From Herbidospora solisilvae (lineage in GTDB: Bacteria > Actinomycetota > Actinomycetes > Streptosporangiales > Streptosporangiaceae): a stretch of DNA of 64,000 bases. The notes below the pieces were generated by a model. The model ran no database searches. It had not been told where the DNA came from and was given only the letters and a program-made list of their open reading frames with translations. Of the stretch, positions 13,801-20,076 are shown in pieces. Each line of letters begins with the position of its first letter. Within the stretch, counting starts at the first letter, position 1. The stretch lies in assembly GCF_009901565.1 (NCBI RefSeq), contig NZ_WXEW01000008.1, positions 1-64,000 on the forward strand, written 5' to 3'. Both the position numbers and the translations under genes were made by a program.

Positions 13801-14144
13801 ACGGCACCAACACGCTCCGCACCTTCCAGGCGTGGATCGGCGTCAACGGCGTCGAGGACATCAGCTTCGCCTACCCGGGCCCGCTGCCCTACCCGGGTGA
13901 CGCCTACGGCCTGACCGTGGGCGCGGAGAACTCCGACGGCACCGCCGGCAGCCAGATCCCGGCGGGCACCGGAGTGACGTCCGACTACACCATCACCAGC
14001 ACGCCCGGCGCCCCGGGCGAGACCCTCACCTACACGATGAAGGTCAAGGGCGCCATCACCGGCGTCGGCTCGGTGACGACCTCGGTCGTCACCGACCAGG
14101 TCAAGGGCGTCACCGTGGAAGTCGACAAGATCACCGTCCAGTAG
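10830..14144 (+). CDS. Large secreted S8 (subtilisin-like) serine peptidase with PA domain
   Basis: 1104 aa from GTG 10830, chosen because GGAGG precedes it by four bases and the signal peptide (VSRLRLTVATAAAVGLVAALVP, cut after AIA) then starts correctly; 29 extra in-frame residues upstream look non-coding. An I9-like propeptide follows (~50-185), then the peptidase domain with catalytic D216 (GILDSG), H295 (GHGTH) and S609 (GTSMSSPHVAG). A protease-associated (PA) domain is inserted before the Ser (~400-540, with GKIVACERG and GAVGMILYN). After it come an Fn3-like domain (~680-790) and further beta-rich C-terminal domains. It degrades extracellular protein. Not in an operon; a strong terminator follows. 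Confidence 0.95.
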   Translation: MSRLRLTVATAAAVGLVAALVPAGSAIAEPTPTPTPSFTAVPLTDPEVVTGAKSLTGQLAKSDEALLKATSTKPVNVVVKLDYDSLAAYKGGVSGYAATSPSATGKGLDPESAAAEKYVKHIEGIENKFLAALPGEVAGAKVGQKLRTVYGGVALTVPENEAKDLLKLPGVAAVQRDGLEQPLSTDESEAIDATPVYNSLGGAPNSGKGVIVGILDSGLWPEHPMMADTPGLPTPPAKADGTPRTCDFGDNPLTPAADVFVCNNKLIGGQPFLDTYNLVVGGDVYPDSARDSNGHGTHTATTAAGGPVADANPLGISRGATHGIAPAAHVSVYKVCGAEGCYQTDSAAAVGQAILDGVDVINFSISGGANPYTDPVELAFLDAYAAGVFVAASAGNAGPGAATTDHRSPWVTTVAANTQKRTFESTITFSGGGPTIKGASITAGVPSATPVVLASAPPYSDALCLTPAPPGLFSGKIVACERGPNRVLKGFNVKQGGAVGMILYNSTPLDIMTDNHWLPTVHIDKPATDVLLAHLAATPGATATFTQGTKTNWQRDVITTFSSRGPGGDFLKPDVTAPGLHILAGHTPTPESPLEGPPGNLYQVIAGTSMSSPHVAGAAALVFAANPGWTPGQVKSALETTARTNVTKQDRVTPADPFDMGGGRIDLSQAYNSVLTIDESAADFAISADDPLNRIDLNIPSVNAPTMPGQITTTRTVKNVTGEEVEYTSRGKTTTAGTHITVTPERFTVPAGGTKELTITISAPDVPDGQYFGEIDLRQEDGNKDHRIPVAFYRQEGAIPVDQTCAPSTIAKNAESTCTVTVSNGTLNDTEVTATSVLDGRLRLNSVTGATQVNSQEATVTTTLDGRQPDAPVITPGGLFGYLPLDAFGTAPTPVGDEQAVNYNVPAYRFAGQTFTRIGITSNGYLVAGGTNGSADIQFSPQTLPDDTRPNGVLAPFWTDLDGTGAPGVYATTLTDGVSDWIVVEWRLRLYGTNTLRTFQAWIGVNGVEDISFAYPGPLPYPGDAYGLTVGAENSDGTAGSQIPAGTGVTSDYTITSTPGAPGETLTYTMKVKGAITGVGSVTTSVVTDQVKGVTVEVDKITVQ

Positions 14145-14159
14145 CACCGGAGCGGTGGG

Positions 14160-14187
14160 CGGGCCCGGCGGTTCTCCGCCGGGCCCG
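14160..14187 (+). terminator. Rho-independent-type terminator after the subtilase gene
   Basis: Perfect 12-bp stem CGGGCCCGGCGG / CCGCCGGGCCCG with a TTCT loop, followed by TTTCCC. It starts 15 nt after the stop codon. Confidence 0.85.
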
Positions 14188-14221
14188 TTTCCCTTGCAGG
14201 GGCGCATCGTAGAGTCCTGCT

Positions 14222-15739
14222 ATGACTTCCACCCGGTATGCACCAAACGGCATGGTTTGCACCATTGACCACCTCGCGTCGGCCGCGGGTCTGGTCGTAC
14301 TGGAGAAGGGCGGGAGCGCCGCCGACGCGGCGGTGGCGGCGAACGCGGTGCTGGCGGTCACCGCGCCGCACATGTGCGGCCTGGGGGGTGACCTGTTCGC
14401 CCTCGTCCACGACGGATCGGGGGTGCACGCCCTGAACGCCTCGGGACGCGCCGGCAGCGGCGCGGACCCCGCCCGGTTGCGGGCGGAGGGGCATGACCGG
14501 ATGCCGCACCTGTACGACATCAGATCGGTCCCCGTGCCCGGATGCGTCGACGGCTGGCTCGCCCTGCACGGCAGATTCGGCCGGTTGCCACTCGCCGAGG
14601 TGCTGGCCCCGGCGATCCGCCTGGCGGCCGACGGCTTCCCGGCCTCGCCGCTGCTGGCCCCCGGCGCCTCGTTCATCGGCACGATGCAGGGCGACTACGC
14701 CTACGTGCGGAACGTCGGCGACCCGATCAGGAGGCCGGGCGCGGCCCGGGTGCTGGAGGCCGTCGCCGCGACGGGCCGGGCGGGCTTCTACCAGGGCGAG
14801 TTCGGCCAGGGCCTGCTGAAGCTGGGTGGCGGCGAATACACCCCCGACGACCTCGCGCGGGACCAGGCCGAATGGGTGACGCCGCTGTCGGCGAGCGTCT
14901 TCGGCCACGGCGTCCACACCATTCCGCCCAACTCCCAGGGGTACCTGCTGCCGCTCGCCCTCAAGATCCTGGAGGGCCTCGACGTCCCGGCCGACCCCGC
15001 CGACCCGGCCTGGGCCGCTCTGCTGATCGACGTGGCCGTGGCCGCGGGGCACGACCGGCTCGACGTCCTGTACGAGAACGCCACCGCCCCCCTCGACACC
15101 GCCGAGGCCCGCCGGGCCCTGGTCGGCACCCCCGGCCTGACCGCTCCGGCGAAGAAGGGCGACACCACCTACCTCTGCGCCGTCGACGCGGACGGCATGG
15201 GCGTCTCGCTGATCCAGTCGAACGCGGCCGGGTTCGGCAGCCTCCTGTTCGAACCGTCGACCGGGATCAACCTGCACAACCGCGGCATCGGCTTCTCCCT
15301 GACCGAAGGCCACCCGGCCGAATACGGCCCCGGACGCCGCCCGCCGCACACCCTCGCCCCCGCCCTGATCACCCGCCCGGACGGCTCGCTGCGCACCGTC
15401 ATCGGCACCATGGGCGGCGACGCCCAGCCGCAGATCCTCCTGCAACTGGTGACGCGCCTGCTCGTCCACGACCAGACCCCCGGCGAGATCATCGGCGCCC
15501 CGCGCTGGGTGCTCGGCTCGGAGACCGGCTTCGAGACCTGGCGGAGCACCGAGCACGTCGTCGAGGTCGAGGACGGCGCCCCCTGGGAGGCGGGCCTGGG
15601 CGAGCGGGGGCACCGGACCGTGCGGGAGAACTACGGCGACGGGTTCGGGCACGCCCACCTGATCGACGTGCTGCCCTCCGGCGTGCTGGCGGGGGCGGCC
15701 GACCCCCGGGCGAAGATCGGCGCGGCCCTCGGGCGGTGA
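14222..15739 (+). CDS. Gamma-glutamyltransferase family protein (Ntn hydrolase), cytosolic form
   Basis: 505 aa. The GGT fold is shown by GGSAADAAVAANAVLAVTAPHMCGLGGD at the N-terminus, the processing/nucleophile site DTTYLCAVDADG with T315 as predicted nucleophile, and GTMGGDAQPQ near the C-terminus. The family autoprocesses before this Thr into large and small subunits and acts on glutathione or related gamma-glutamyl compounds. There is no signal peptide, unlike the periplasmic enzymes, so a role on an intracellular gamma-glutamyl or acyl substrate is likely. It starts 34 nt after the preceding terminator and stands alone. Confidence 0.88.
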   Translation: MTSTRYAPNGMVCTIDHLASAAGLVVLEKGGSAADAAVAANAVLAVTAPHMCGLGGDLFALVHDGSGVHALNASGRAGSGADPARLRAEGHDRMPHLYDIRSVPVPGCVDGWLALHGRFGRLPLAEVLAPAIRLAADGFPASPLLAPGASFIGTMQGDYAYVRNVGDPIRRPGAARVLEAVAATGRAGFYQGEFGQGLLKLGGGEYTPDDLARDQAEWVTPLSASVFGHGVHTIPPNSQGYLLPLALKILEGLDVPADPADPAWAALLIDVAVAAGHDRLDVLYENATAPLDTAEARRALVGTPGLTAPAKKGDTTYLCAVDADGMGVSLIQSNAAGFGSLLFEPSTGINLHNRGIGFSLTEGHPAEYGPGRRPPHTLAPALITRPDGSLRTVIGTMGGDAQPQILLQLVTRLLVHDQTPGEIIGAPRWVLGSETGFETWRSTEHVVEVEDGAPWEAGLGERGHRTVRENYGDGFGHAHLIDVLPSGVLAGAADPRAKIGAALGR

Positions 15740-15816
15740 AACAGGGATGATCCGTGAGGTTCGTGGCGTTCGCGTTGTCGACGCCACTTACCCCGCGTAC
15801 ACGGAGAACCCCACTC

Positions 15817-16596
15817 ATGACCGACCAGGCGACCAAGACCCTGCGTTCCACCTTCGACGAGCTCGCCGCGCAGGTCCGCGCCTTCGCGCCGGAGGACCTC
15901 GTCCGCCAGTCGGGTGCCTCCGACTGGGACGTCTCCCAGGTGCTCAGCCACCTCGGCAGCGGCGCCGAGATCAACCTCGCCGCCCTCGAAGGCGCCCTGG
16001 ACGGCACCGGCGCCCCGGAGAACGACACGATCCGCGCCATCTGGGCCCGCTGGGACGCGATGTCGCCCGCGGAGCGCGCGAACGCCTTCCTCGACGCCAA
16101 CGAGAACCACATCGCCCGCCTGGAGGGCCTCGACCCGGCGACCCGCGAGAGCCTGCGCATCGCCCTGTGGTTCCCGATCGACCCGCTCGACGTCGAGACC
16201 TTCGCCAAGTTCCGGCTGAGCGAGCTCGCCCTGCACGCCTGGGACGTCCAGGTCACCTTCGACCAGGCCGCCGGGTTGCGCCCGGACGCCACCGACATTT
16301 TGCTCGACCGGATCGGCGGCATGCTGGGCTGGACCGCCAAGCCCGACCGGCTGGGCCGCGCGGCCACGCTGGCCGTCCACGTGACCGCGCCCGAGCGGTC
16401 GTTCGGACTGGTGATCGGGGAGCAGGCCGAGATCGTGGACGTCCCGGCCGAGCCCGACGCGGTGCTGACCGCGCCGGCCGAATGGTGGTTGCGGCTGGTG
16501 ACCGGGCGGCACGCGCCCGAGCACACCCCGCCCGTGGTCGAACTCACCGGTTCGATCACTTTGGCGGAACTCCGTCAGGTTTTCCCCGGCTTTTGA
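15817..16596 (+). CDS. Maleylpyruvate isomerase family mycothiol-dependent enzyme
   Basis: 259 aa from ATG 15817 (ACGGAG ~10 nt upstream); an in-frame codon at 15754 would add 21 residues with no homology-like content. The N-terminal DinB/MDMPI helical bundle has SDWDVSQVLSHLGSGAEI, where the His is the usual metal ligand, and ELALHAWDVQ supplies the second conserved region. The C-terminal MDMPI_C-like alpha/beta domain covers ~170-259. Such proteins use mycothiol as cofactor; the substrate here is unknown. Confidence 0.85.
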   Translation: MTDQATKTLRSTFDELAAQVRAFAPEDLVRQSGASDWDVSQVLSHLGSGAEINLAALEGALDGTGAPENDTIRAIWARWDAMSPAERANAFLDANENHIARLEGLDPATRESLRIALWFPIDPLDVETFAKFRLSELALHAWDVQVTFDQAAGLRPDATDILLDRIGGMLGWTAKPDRLGRAATLAVHVTAPERSFGLVIGEQAEIVDVPAEPDAVLTAPAEWWLRLVTGRHAPEHTPPVVELTGSITLAELRQVFPGF

Positions 16597-16648
16597 TCAT
16601 TAGAGCGGGCCCGGCGAAACTTGTGACACCTGTGACTCCACTGACAGG

Positions 16649-17641
16649 ATGGTCAAGGTGGAGATCAGATATGCGGTGGGCGCGTTGTTCGTGGCCGCCA
16701 GTGGTGTTTTAGTCGCCGGGCCCGCTCAGGCTGCGCCGACCGGCCCGGGGATGGTGAAATGCCCGCCCGCGACGAAGACCGTGGGCACCGCGAGCCAGCT
16801 CAAGACCGCGCTCGCCAAGGCCCGCCCGGGTGAGGTGATCAAATTGCGGCCCGGCCTCTACCGGGGCAATTTCGTCGCCCAGAAATCGGGCACGCAGAGC
16901 CGCCCCATTTTCGTCTGCGGCACCGCCGGATCGGTCATCGAAGGCGGCGGCCCGAAGGGCGGCTACGGTTTCCACATCAACAAGGGGAACTACTGGCGCC
17001 TGATCGGTTTCACCGTCAGGAACAGCCAGAAAGGCGTGATGGCCGACCGCACCCGCGGTTCGGTCATCCAGTCGCTGACCGTGCACTCCATCGGCGACGA
17101 GGCCATTCACCTGCGCGATTTCAGCACTAAGAACATCGTCCAGTACAACCGCATTTACAACACCGGTCTGCGTAAGCCGAAATTCGGCGAGGGCGTCTAC
17201 ATCGGCACCGCCGAGTCGAACTGGAAGAAATACACCGGCGGCCGGATGGACCGCAGCGACGGCAACTGGGTGCGCGGCAACGAGATCAAATCGACCGCCG
17301 AGGCGATCGACGTCAAAGAGGGCACCAGCGGCGGCTGGATCGTCGGCAACGTCTTCGACGGTTCCGCGCTGGTGAACGACGGCACCAACGATTCCTGGGT
17401 CGACGTCAAGGGCAACGGCTACGTCATCGAGAACAACCGGGGCCGCCGGACGCCGCTCGACGGATTCCAGACCCACGAGATCGTCGACGGCTGGGGAACC
17501 GGAAACGTCTTCCGGCGGAACGTCATCAACCTCTCCGGCGCGAAGGGTGTCGGAATCAACGACACCGTCGGCGGAAACACCATCGCGTGTGACAACAAGG
17601 TGACCGGCGGGCCACTACTCAAAAAGGGTGCATGTTCGTAA
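16649..17641 (+). CDS. Secreted right-handed parallel beta-helix protein
   Basis: 330 aa. Signal peptide ends near residue 29 (AQA-APTGP). The body is a right-handed beta-helix with repeated short strands (GSVIQSLTVHSIGDEAIHLRD, NIVQYNRIYNTG, NWVRGNEIKSTAEAIDV, GWIVGNVFDGSALVNDG). The N-terminal segment AKARPGEVIKLRPGLYRGNF is the usual cap of pectate-lyase-like or nitrous-oxide-type beta-helix proteins. No catalytic residues of a named lyase family are certain. It may bind or cut a polysaccharide. ATG 16649 is used; a GTG three codons later is also possible. Confidence 0.8.
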   Translation: MVKVEIRYAVGALFVAASGVLVAGPAQAAPTGPGMVKCPPATKTVGTASQLKTALAKARPGEVIKLRPGLYRGNFVAQKSGTQSRPIFVCGTAGSVIEGGGPKGGYGFHINKGNYWRLIGFTVRNSQKGVMADRTRGSVIQSLTVHSIGDEAIHLRDFSTKNIVQYNRIYNTGLRKPKFGEGVYIGTAESNWKKYTGGRMDRSDGNWVRGNEIKSTAEAIDVKEGTSGGWIVGNVFDGSALVNDGTNDSWVDVKGNGYVIENNRGRRTPLDGFQTHEIVDGWGTGNVFRRNVINLSGAKGVGINDTVGGNTIACDNKVTGGPLLKKGACS

Positions 17642-17672
17642 TGGACACTTACGATCGGGTTCGGGAGGTTGC

Positions 17673-17966
17673 ATGAACCTGATCGAAGTGGAAGTCCCGG
17701 ACTTCCGGGGCATGCAGGCACTCAACGCATGGCTGGTGGGTCACGACGCGGGCGTTCTCCTGATCGGCCCGTCCCCCGACGGCCCCGAATCGGTCATGCA
17801 CGGCATCGTGACCAGACAGGAACCACTCCCCGGCGCCCGGGTGTCGCGCTGGGACACCGTCAAGGTGTGGATGAGAGACGGCGGTGGCGGCTCGGCGGGA
17901 GTCCGTGAACCGCGCACCCCGAAACCGCCGGCCGGCGGACTGGCAGAGGAACTACCGGACCACTGA
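17673..17966 (+). CDS. Small single-PASTA-domain protein
   Basis: 97 aa, cytosolic. ATG 17673 is preceded by GGGAGG four bases away. Residues ~6-68 fit a PASTA-like fold: VPDFRGMQALNAWLVGHDAG, then VTRQEPLPGARVSRWDTVKVWM. PASTA modules sense peptidoglycan fragments or beta-lactams in Ser/Thr kinases, but this one has no membrane segment or kinase. The C-terminus is a disordered Pro/Gly tail. Role unknown. Confidence 0.75.
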   Translation: MNLIEVEVPDFRGMQALNAWLVGHDAGVLLIGPSPDGPESVMHGIVTRQEPLPGARVSRWDTVKVWMRDGGGGSAGVREPRTPKPPAGGLAEELPDH

Positions 17967-17974
17967 GACGACCA

Positions 17975-18000
17975 AGACGGGGAGCCTCGGCTCCCCGTCT
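17975..18000. terminator. Bidirectional terminator between convergent genes
   Basis: Perfect 11-bp stem AGACGGGGAGC / GCTCCCCGTCT with CTCG loop, followed by GTTTC on the plus strand. It lies between the stop codons of the PASTA gene and the SRPBCC gene. Confidence 0.85.
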
Positions 18001-18003
18001 GTT

Positions 18004-18471
18004 TCAGCCCAGACCGTCGTAATAGGGCTTCATCGCCGGGTAGTAGTCGGCGAAATCCGGTGCGGGCGCCCCTTCGCGGGCCGCCACCAGGCAGTCGAGG
18101 TAGTACTCCCAGCCCGGCCCCACCTCCCCGGCGCTCGCCGGGTCGATCCTCTGGTGCACGAACAGCAACTCGCTCACCCCGTCGGTCTCGGTGACGGTCA
18201 GCTCCACGTGCCAGGCGCCGTGTTCGTCGAGCGACGAGAGGGCCAGCCGCCGGGGCGGCTCACAGGCCTCGACCCGCACGTCGACCCAGGGCGCCCCCTC
18301 CTCGGAGGTGAGCTGGATCTGGATCATCGGGTCGGCGTCGCCCCGCCAGGGGCCGAACCAGCGGGCGGTGCGCTCCGATTCGGTGATGCTCGCCCACACG
18401 TCGGCGGCCGGGGCCTTGAAGGTGCGGATCAGCTGAAGGTCGGCGCCGAGAAGGCGGCCGGTCGGGTTCAC
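18004..18471 (-). CDS. SRPBCC (AHSA1-like) family protein
   Basis: 155 aa from GTG 18471, which overlaps the TGA of the ArsR gene (GTGA), so it is translationally coupled. The SRPBCC/AHA1 fold is seen in LIRTFKAPAADVWASITESERTARWFGPWRG at the N-terminus and the C-terminal helix GWEYYLDCLVAA. It would bind a hydrophobic ligand in a cavity; such proteins commonly pair with ArsR regulators. Ligand unknown. Confidence 0.88.
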   Translation of the reverse strand: MNPTGRLLGADLQLIRTFKAPAADVWASITESERTARWFGPWRGDADPMIQIQLTSEEGAPWVDVRVEACEPPRRLALSSLDEHGAWHVELTVTETDGVSELLFVHQRIDPASAGEVGPGWEYYLDCLVAAREGAPAPDFADYYPAMKPYYDGLG

Positions 18472-18800
18472 GCGGTCTCCCTGTTGTCGCGGCGGGCCCG
18501 GTAGACCTCGGTCTCCAGCGCGTCGAGGCGCTGCTCCCAGCCCGCGGGTGTCATGAGGTCGGTCAACCATCGGTGCAGTTCGGTGAGGCCCTCGGGGTTG
18601 AGCGAGTAGTAGCGGTGCCGGCCGGACAGATCGTCGTCGACCAGCCCGCTCTCCCGGAGCACCCGCAGGTGCCGGCTGACGGCGGGCCGGCTGACGGGGA
18701 ACCGGGCCGCGATCTCACCGGCGGTGAGCCGCTCGTCACGCACCATGCGCAGAATCGCCCGTCTGATCGGGTCGGCGATCGCCTCCGCGGCCTGGTCCAT
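18468..18800 (-). CDS. ArsR-family winged-helix regulator
   Basis: 110 aa from ATG 18800; the longer upstream frame runs through the divergent promoter and is discarded. MDQAAEAIADPIRRAIL is the classic ArsR start, and the recognition region is AGEIAARFPVSRPAVSRHLRVLRESGLV (~32-60), followed by the wing GRHRYYSLNPEGL. No cysteine metal site is visible, so it is likely a non-metal ArsR that controls its own gene and the SRPBCC partner. A palindrome lies just upstream. Confidence 0.9.
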   Translation of the reverse strand: MDQAAEAIADPIRRAILRMVRDERLTAGEIAARFPVSRPAVSRHLRVLRESGLVDDDLSGRHRYYSLNPEGLTELHRWLTDLMTPAGWEQRLDALETEVYRARRDNRETA

Positions 18801-18810
18801 ACGAGAAAGC

Positions 18811-18839
18811 GTAACCCATAGGTTACGCGTTACATAACC
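18811..18839. promoter_or_regulatory. Putative ArsR operator GTAACC-CATA-GGTTAC plus half-sites
   Basis: A perfect 6-4-6 inverted repeat at 18811-18826, followed by GTTACATAACC at 18829-18839 with further GTTAC/TAACC half-sites. It starts 11 bp from the ArsR start codon, in the divergent promoter region shared with the GCS2-type gene at 18865. Confidence 0.6.
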
Positions 18840-18864
18840 CTCGCAGAGGGGGTAGGGGACCGCC

Positions 18865-19956
18865 ATGGGCCGGACATTCGGGGTCGAAGAAGAGTTCCTG
18901 CTGGTCGACGGGGTGACGGGAGAACCCGCCCCCGAGGTCGAGAAGGTGCTGGCCGACGCGGGCCCCCATCCCGGCCCCGGCGGGACCTTCAGCGCGGAGT
19001 TGTTCCAGACCCAGGTCGAGGCGGCCACCGGCGTCTGCGCCGACCTCCCCGCCCTGCGCGCCCAGTTGTCGGGCGCCCGCACCCGCCTGGCCGAGGCCGC
19101 CCACGCCCACGGCCTGCGCCTGGTCTCGGTCGGCACCCCCGTGCTCCCCGGCTCCACGCCGCCCGTCTCCGAGGGCGACCGTTACGCCGACATCGTCGAG
19201 GTCCACCGGGCGACGATCAGCGACTACCAGTGCTGCGGATGCCACGTCCACGTGGGCGTGCCCGACCGGGAGACCGGGGTGGCGGTGCTCAACCACGTCC
19301 GTCCGTGGTTGCCCACGCTCGTGGCTCTGGGGGCCAACTCCCCGTACGACAAGGGCCGCGACTCCGGCTTCGCGAGCTGGCGGATCGCCGAACAGCTGAG
19401 ATTCCCCGGCGCCGGCCTGCCGCCCCGCTTCACCGACCTCGCCCACTACGACGAGACCGTCGCCCAGTTCGTCGAGTGCGGCGTCCTGGTCGACCCGGCC
19501 ATGACGTTCTGGGTGGCCCGCCTGGGCGTCCGCACCCCGACCATCGAAATCCGCGCCGCCGACGCGGCCGGTGCCGTGGACGACGCCGTTGTGCAGGCGC
19601 TACTGACCCGAGCCCTGGTGACGACCGCGCTGACCGACCTGGCGGCCGGCCGGGAGGGCCCCGACCTGCCCGAGCCCGTCTGCACGGCGGCCCTGTTCAA
19701 CGCCGCCCGCAACGGGCTGGCCGGCGCCGGTATCTGCCCGGCCGAGGGGCGCGAGGTCCCGGCGACGGAACTGGTCGACCGGCTGCTGGTCCACGTACGG
19801 GACGCGCTGGAGGAGTCGGGGGAGATCGGCGAGGCGCGGCGGCTGCTGGGGTGGATCCGGCGGGAGGGCACGGGAGCCGACCGGCAGCGGCGGGCGGGAC
19901 GGCGGGGACCGAAGGCGGTCGTCGAGATGCTGGCCCGGCAGACGACGTATTCATAA
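18865..19956 (+). CDS. GCS2-family carboxylate-amine ligase (glutamate-cysteine ligase-like, YbdK type)
   Basis: 363 aa, cytosolic, ATP-dependent. The family is shown by TFGVEEEFLLVDG at the start (metal-binding Glu residues), the CHVHVGVPD motif, GANSPYDKGRDSGFASWR and TIEIRAADA. YbdK-like enzymes ligate glutamate to an amine such as cysteine. Actinobacteria use mycothiol rather than glutathione, so the true substrate is uncertain. The ATG follows GGGGGTAGGGG. Divergent from the ArsR gene. Confidence 0.88.
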   Translation: MGRTFGVEEEFLLVDGVTGEPAPEVEKVLADAGPHPGPGGTFSAELFQTQVEAATGVCADLPALRAQLSGARTRLAEAAHAHGLRLVSVGTPVLPGSTPPVSEGDRYADIVEVHRATISDYQCCGCHVHVGVPDRETGVAVLNHVRPWLPTLVALGANSPYDKGRDSGFASWRIAEQLRFPGAGLPPRFTDLAHYDETVAQFVECGVLVDPAMTFWVARLGVRTPTIEIRAADAAGAVDDAVVQALLTRALVTTALTDLAAGREGPDLPEPVCTAALFNAARNGLAGAGICPAEGREVPATELVDRLLVHVRDALEESGEIGEARRLLGWIRREGTGADRQRRAGRRGPKAVVEMLARQTTYS

Positions 19957-19998
19957 TGTCGGACGCATATTCCTGAGATATCGTCATCCGGTCGAAGC

Positions 19999-20076
19999 TG
20001 CGGCCCGACGGGCTTTCTCTTCTGAGGACACGCCCCCATACCGCACGAAGTCATTTCGTGCTGCCTGGGGGAAATC
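19999..20076 (+). promoter_or_regulatory. Conserved structured 5' leader, copy 1 (SD-sequestering hairpin)
   Basis: Almost the same ~77-bp block occurs in inverted orientation before the paralogue (23777-23852). In order: TGCGGCCCGACGGGCTT with a small GCCC/GGGC hairpin and then TTTCTCTT; CCCCCA (20033-20038); hairpin GCACGAA-GTCAT-TTCGTGC (20043-20061); TGCC; TGGGGGA (20066-20072, the Shine-Dalgarno); then GTG at 20077. CCCCCA can pair with TGGGGG to enclose the hairpin and hide the ribosome site. The first hairpin may also end transcription from upstream. Confidence 0.7.

Noticed and set aside
11478-14207. 909-codon minus-strand frame antisense to the subtilase
   Set aside because: Antisense shadow of an S8 peptidase with complete catalytic triad; no domain or ribosome site.
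14030-15787. 585-codon minus-strand frame antisense to the GGT gene
   Set aside because: Shadow frame; the plus-strand gene has clear GGT motifs.
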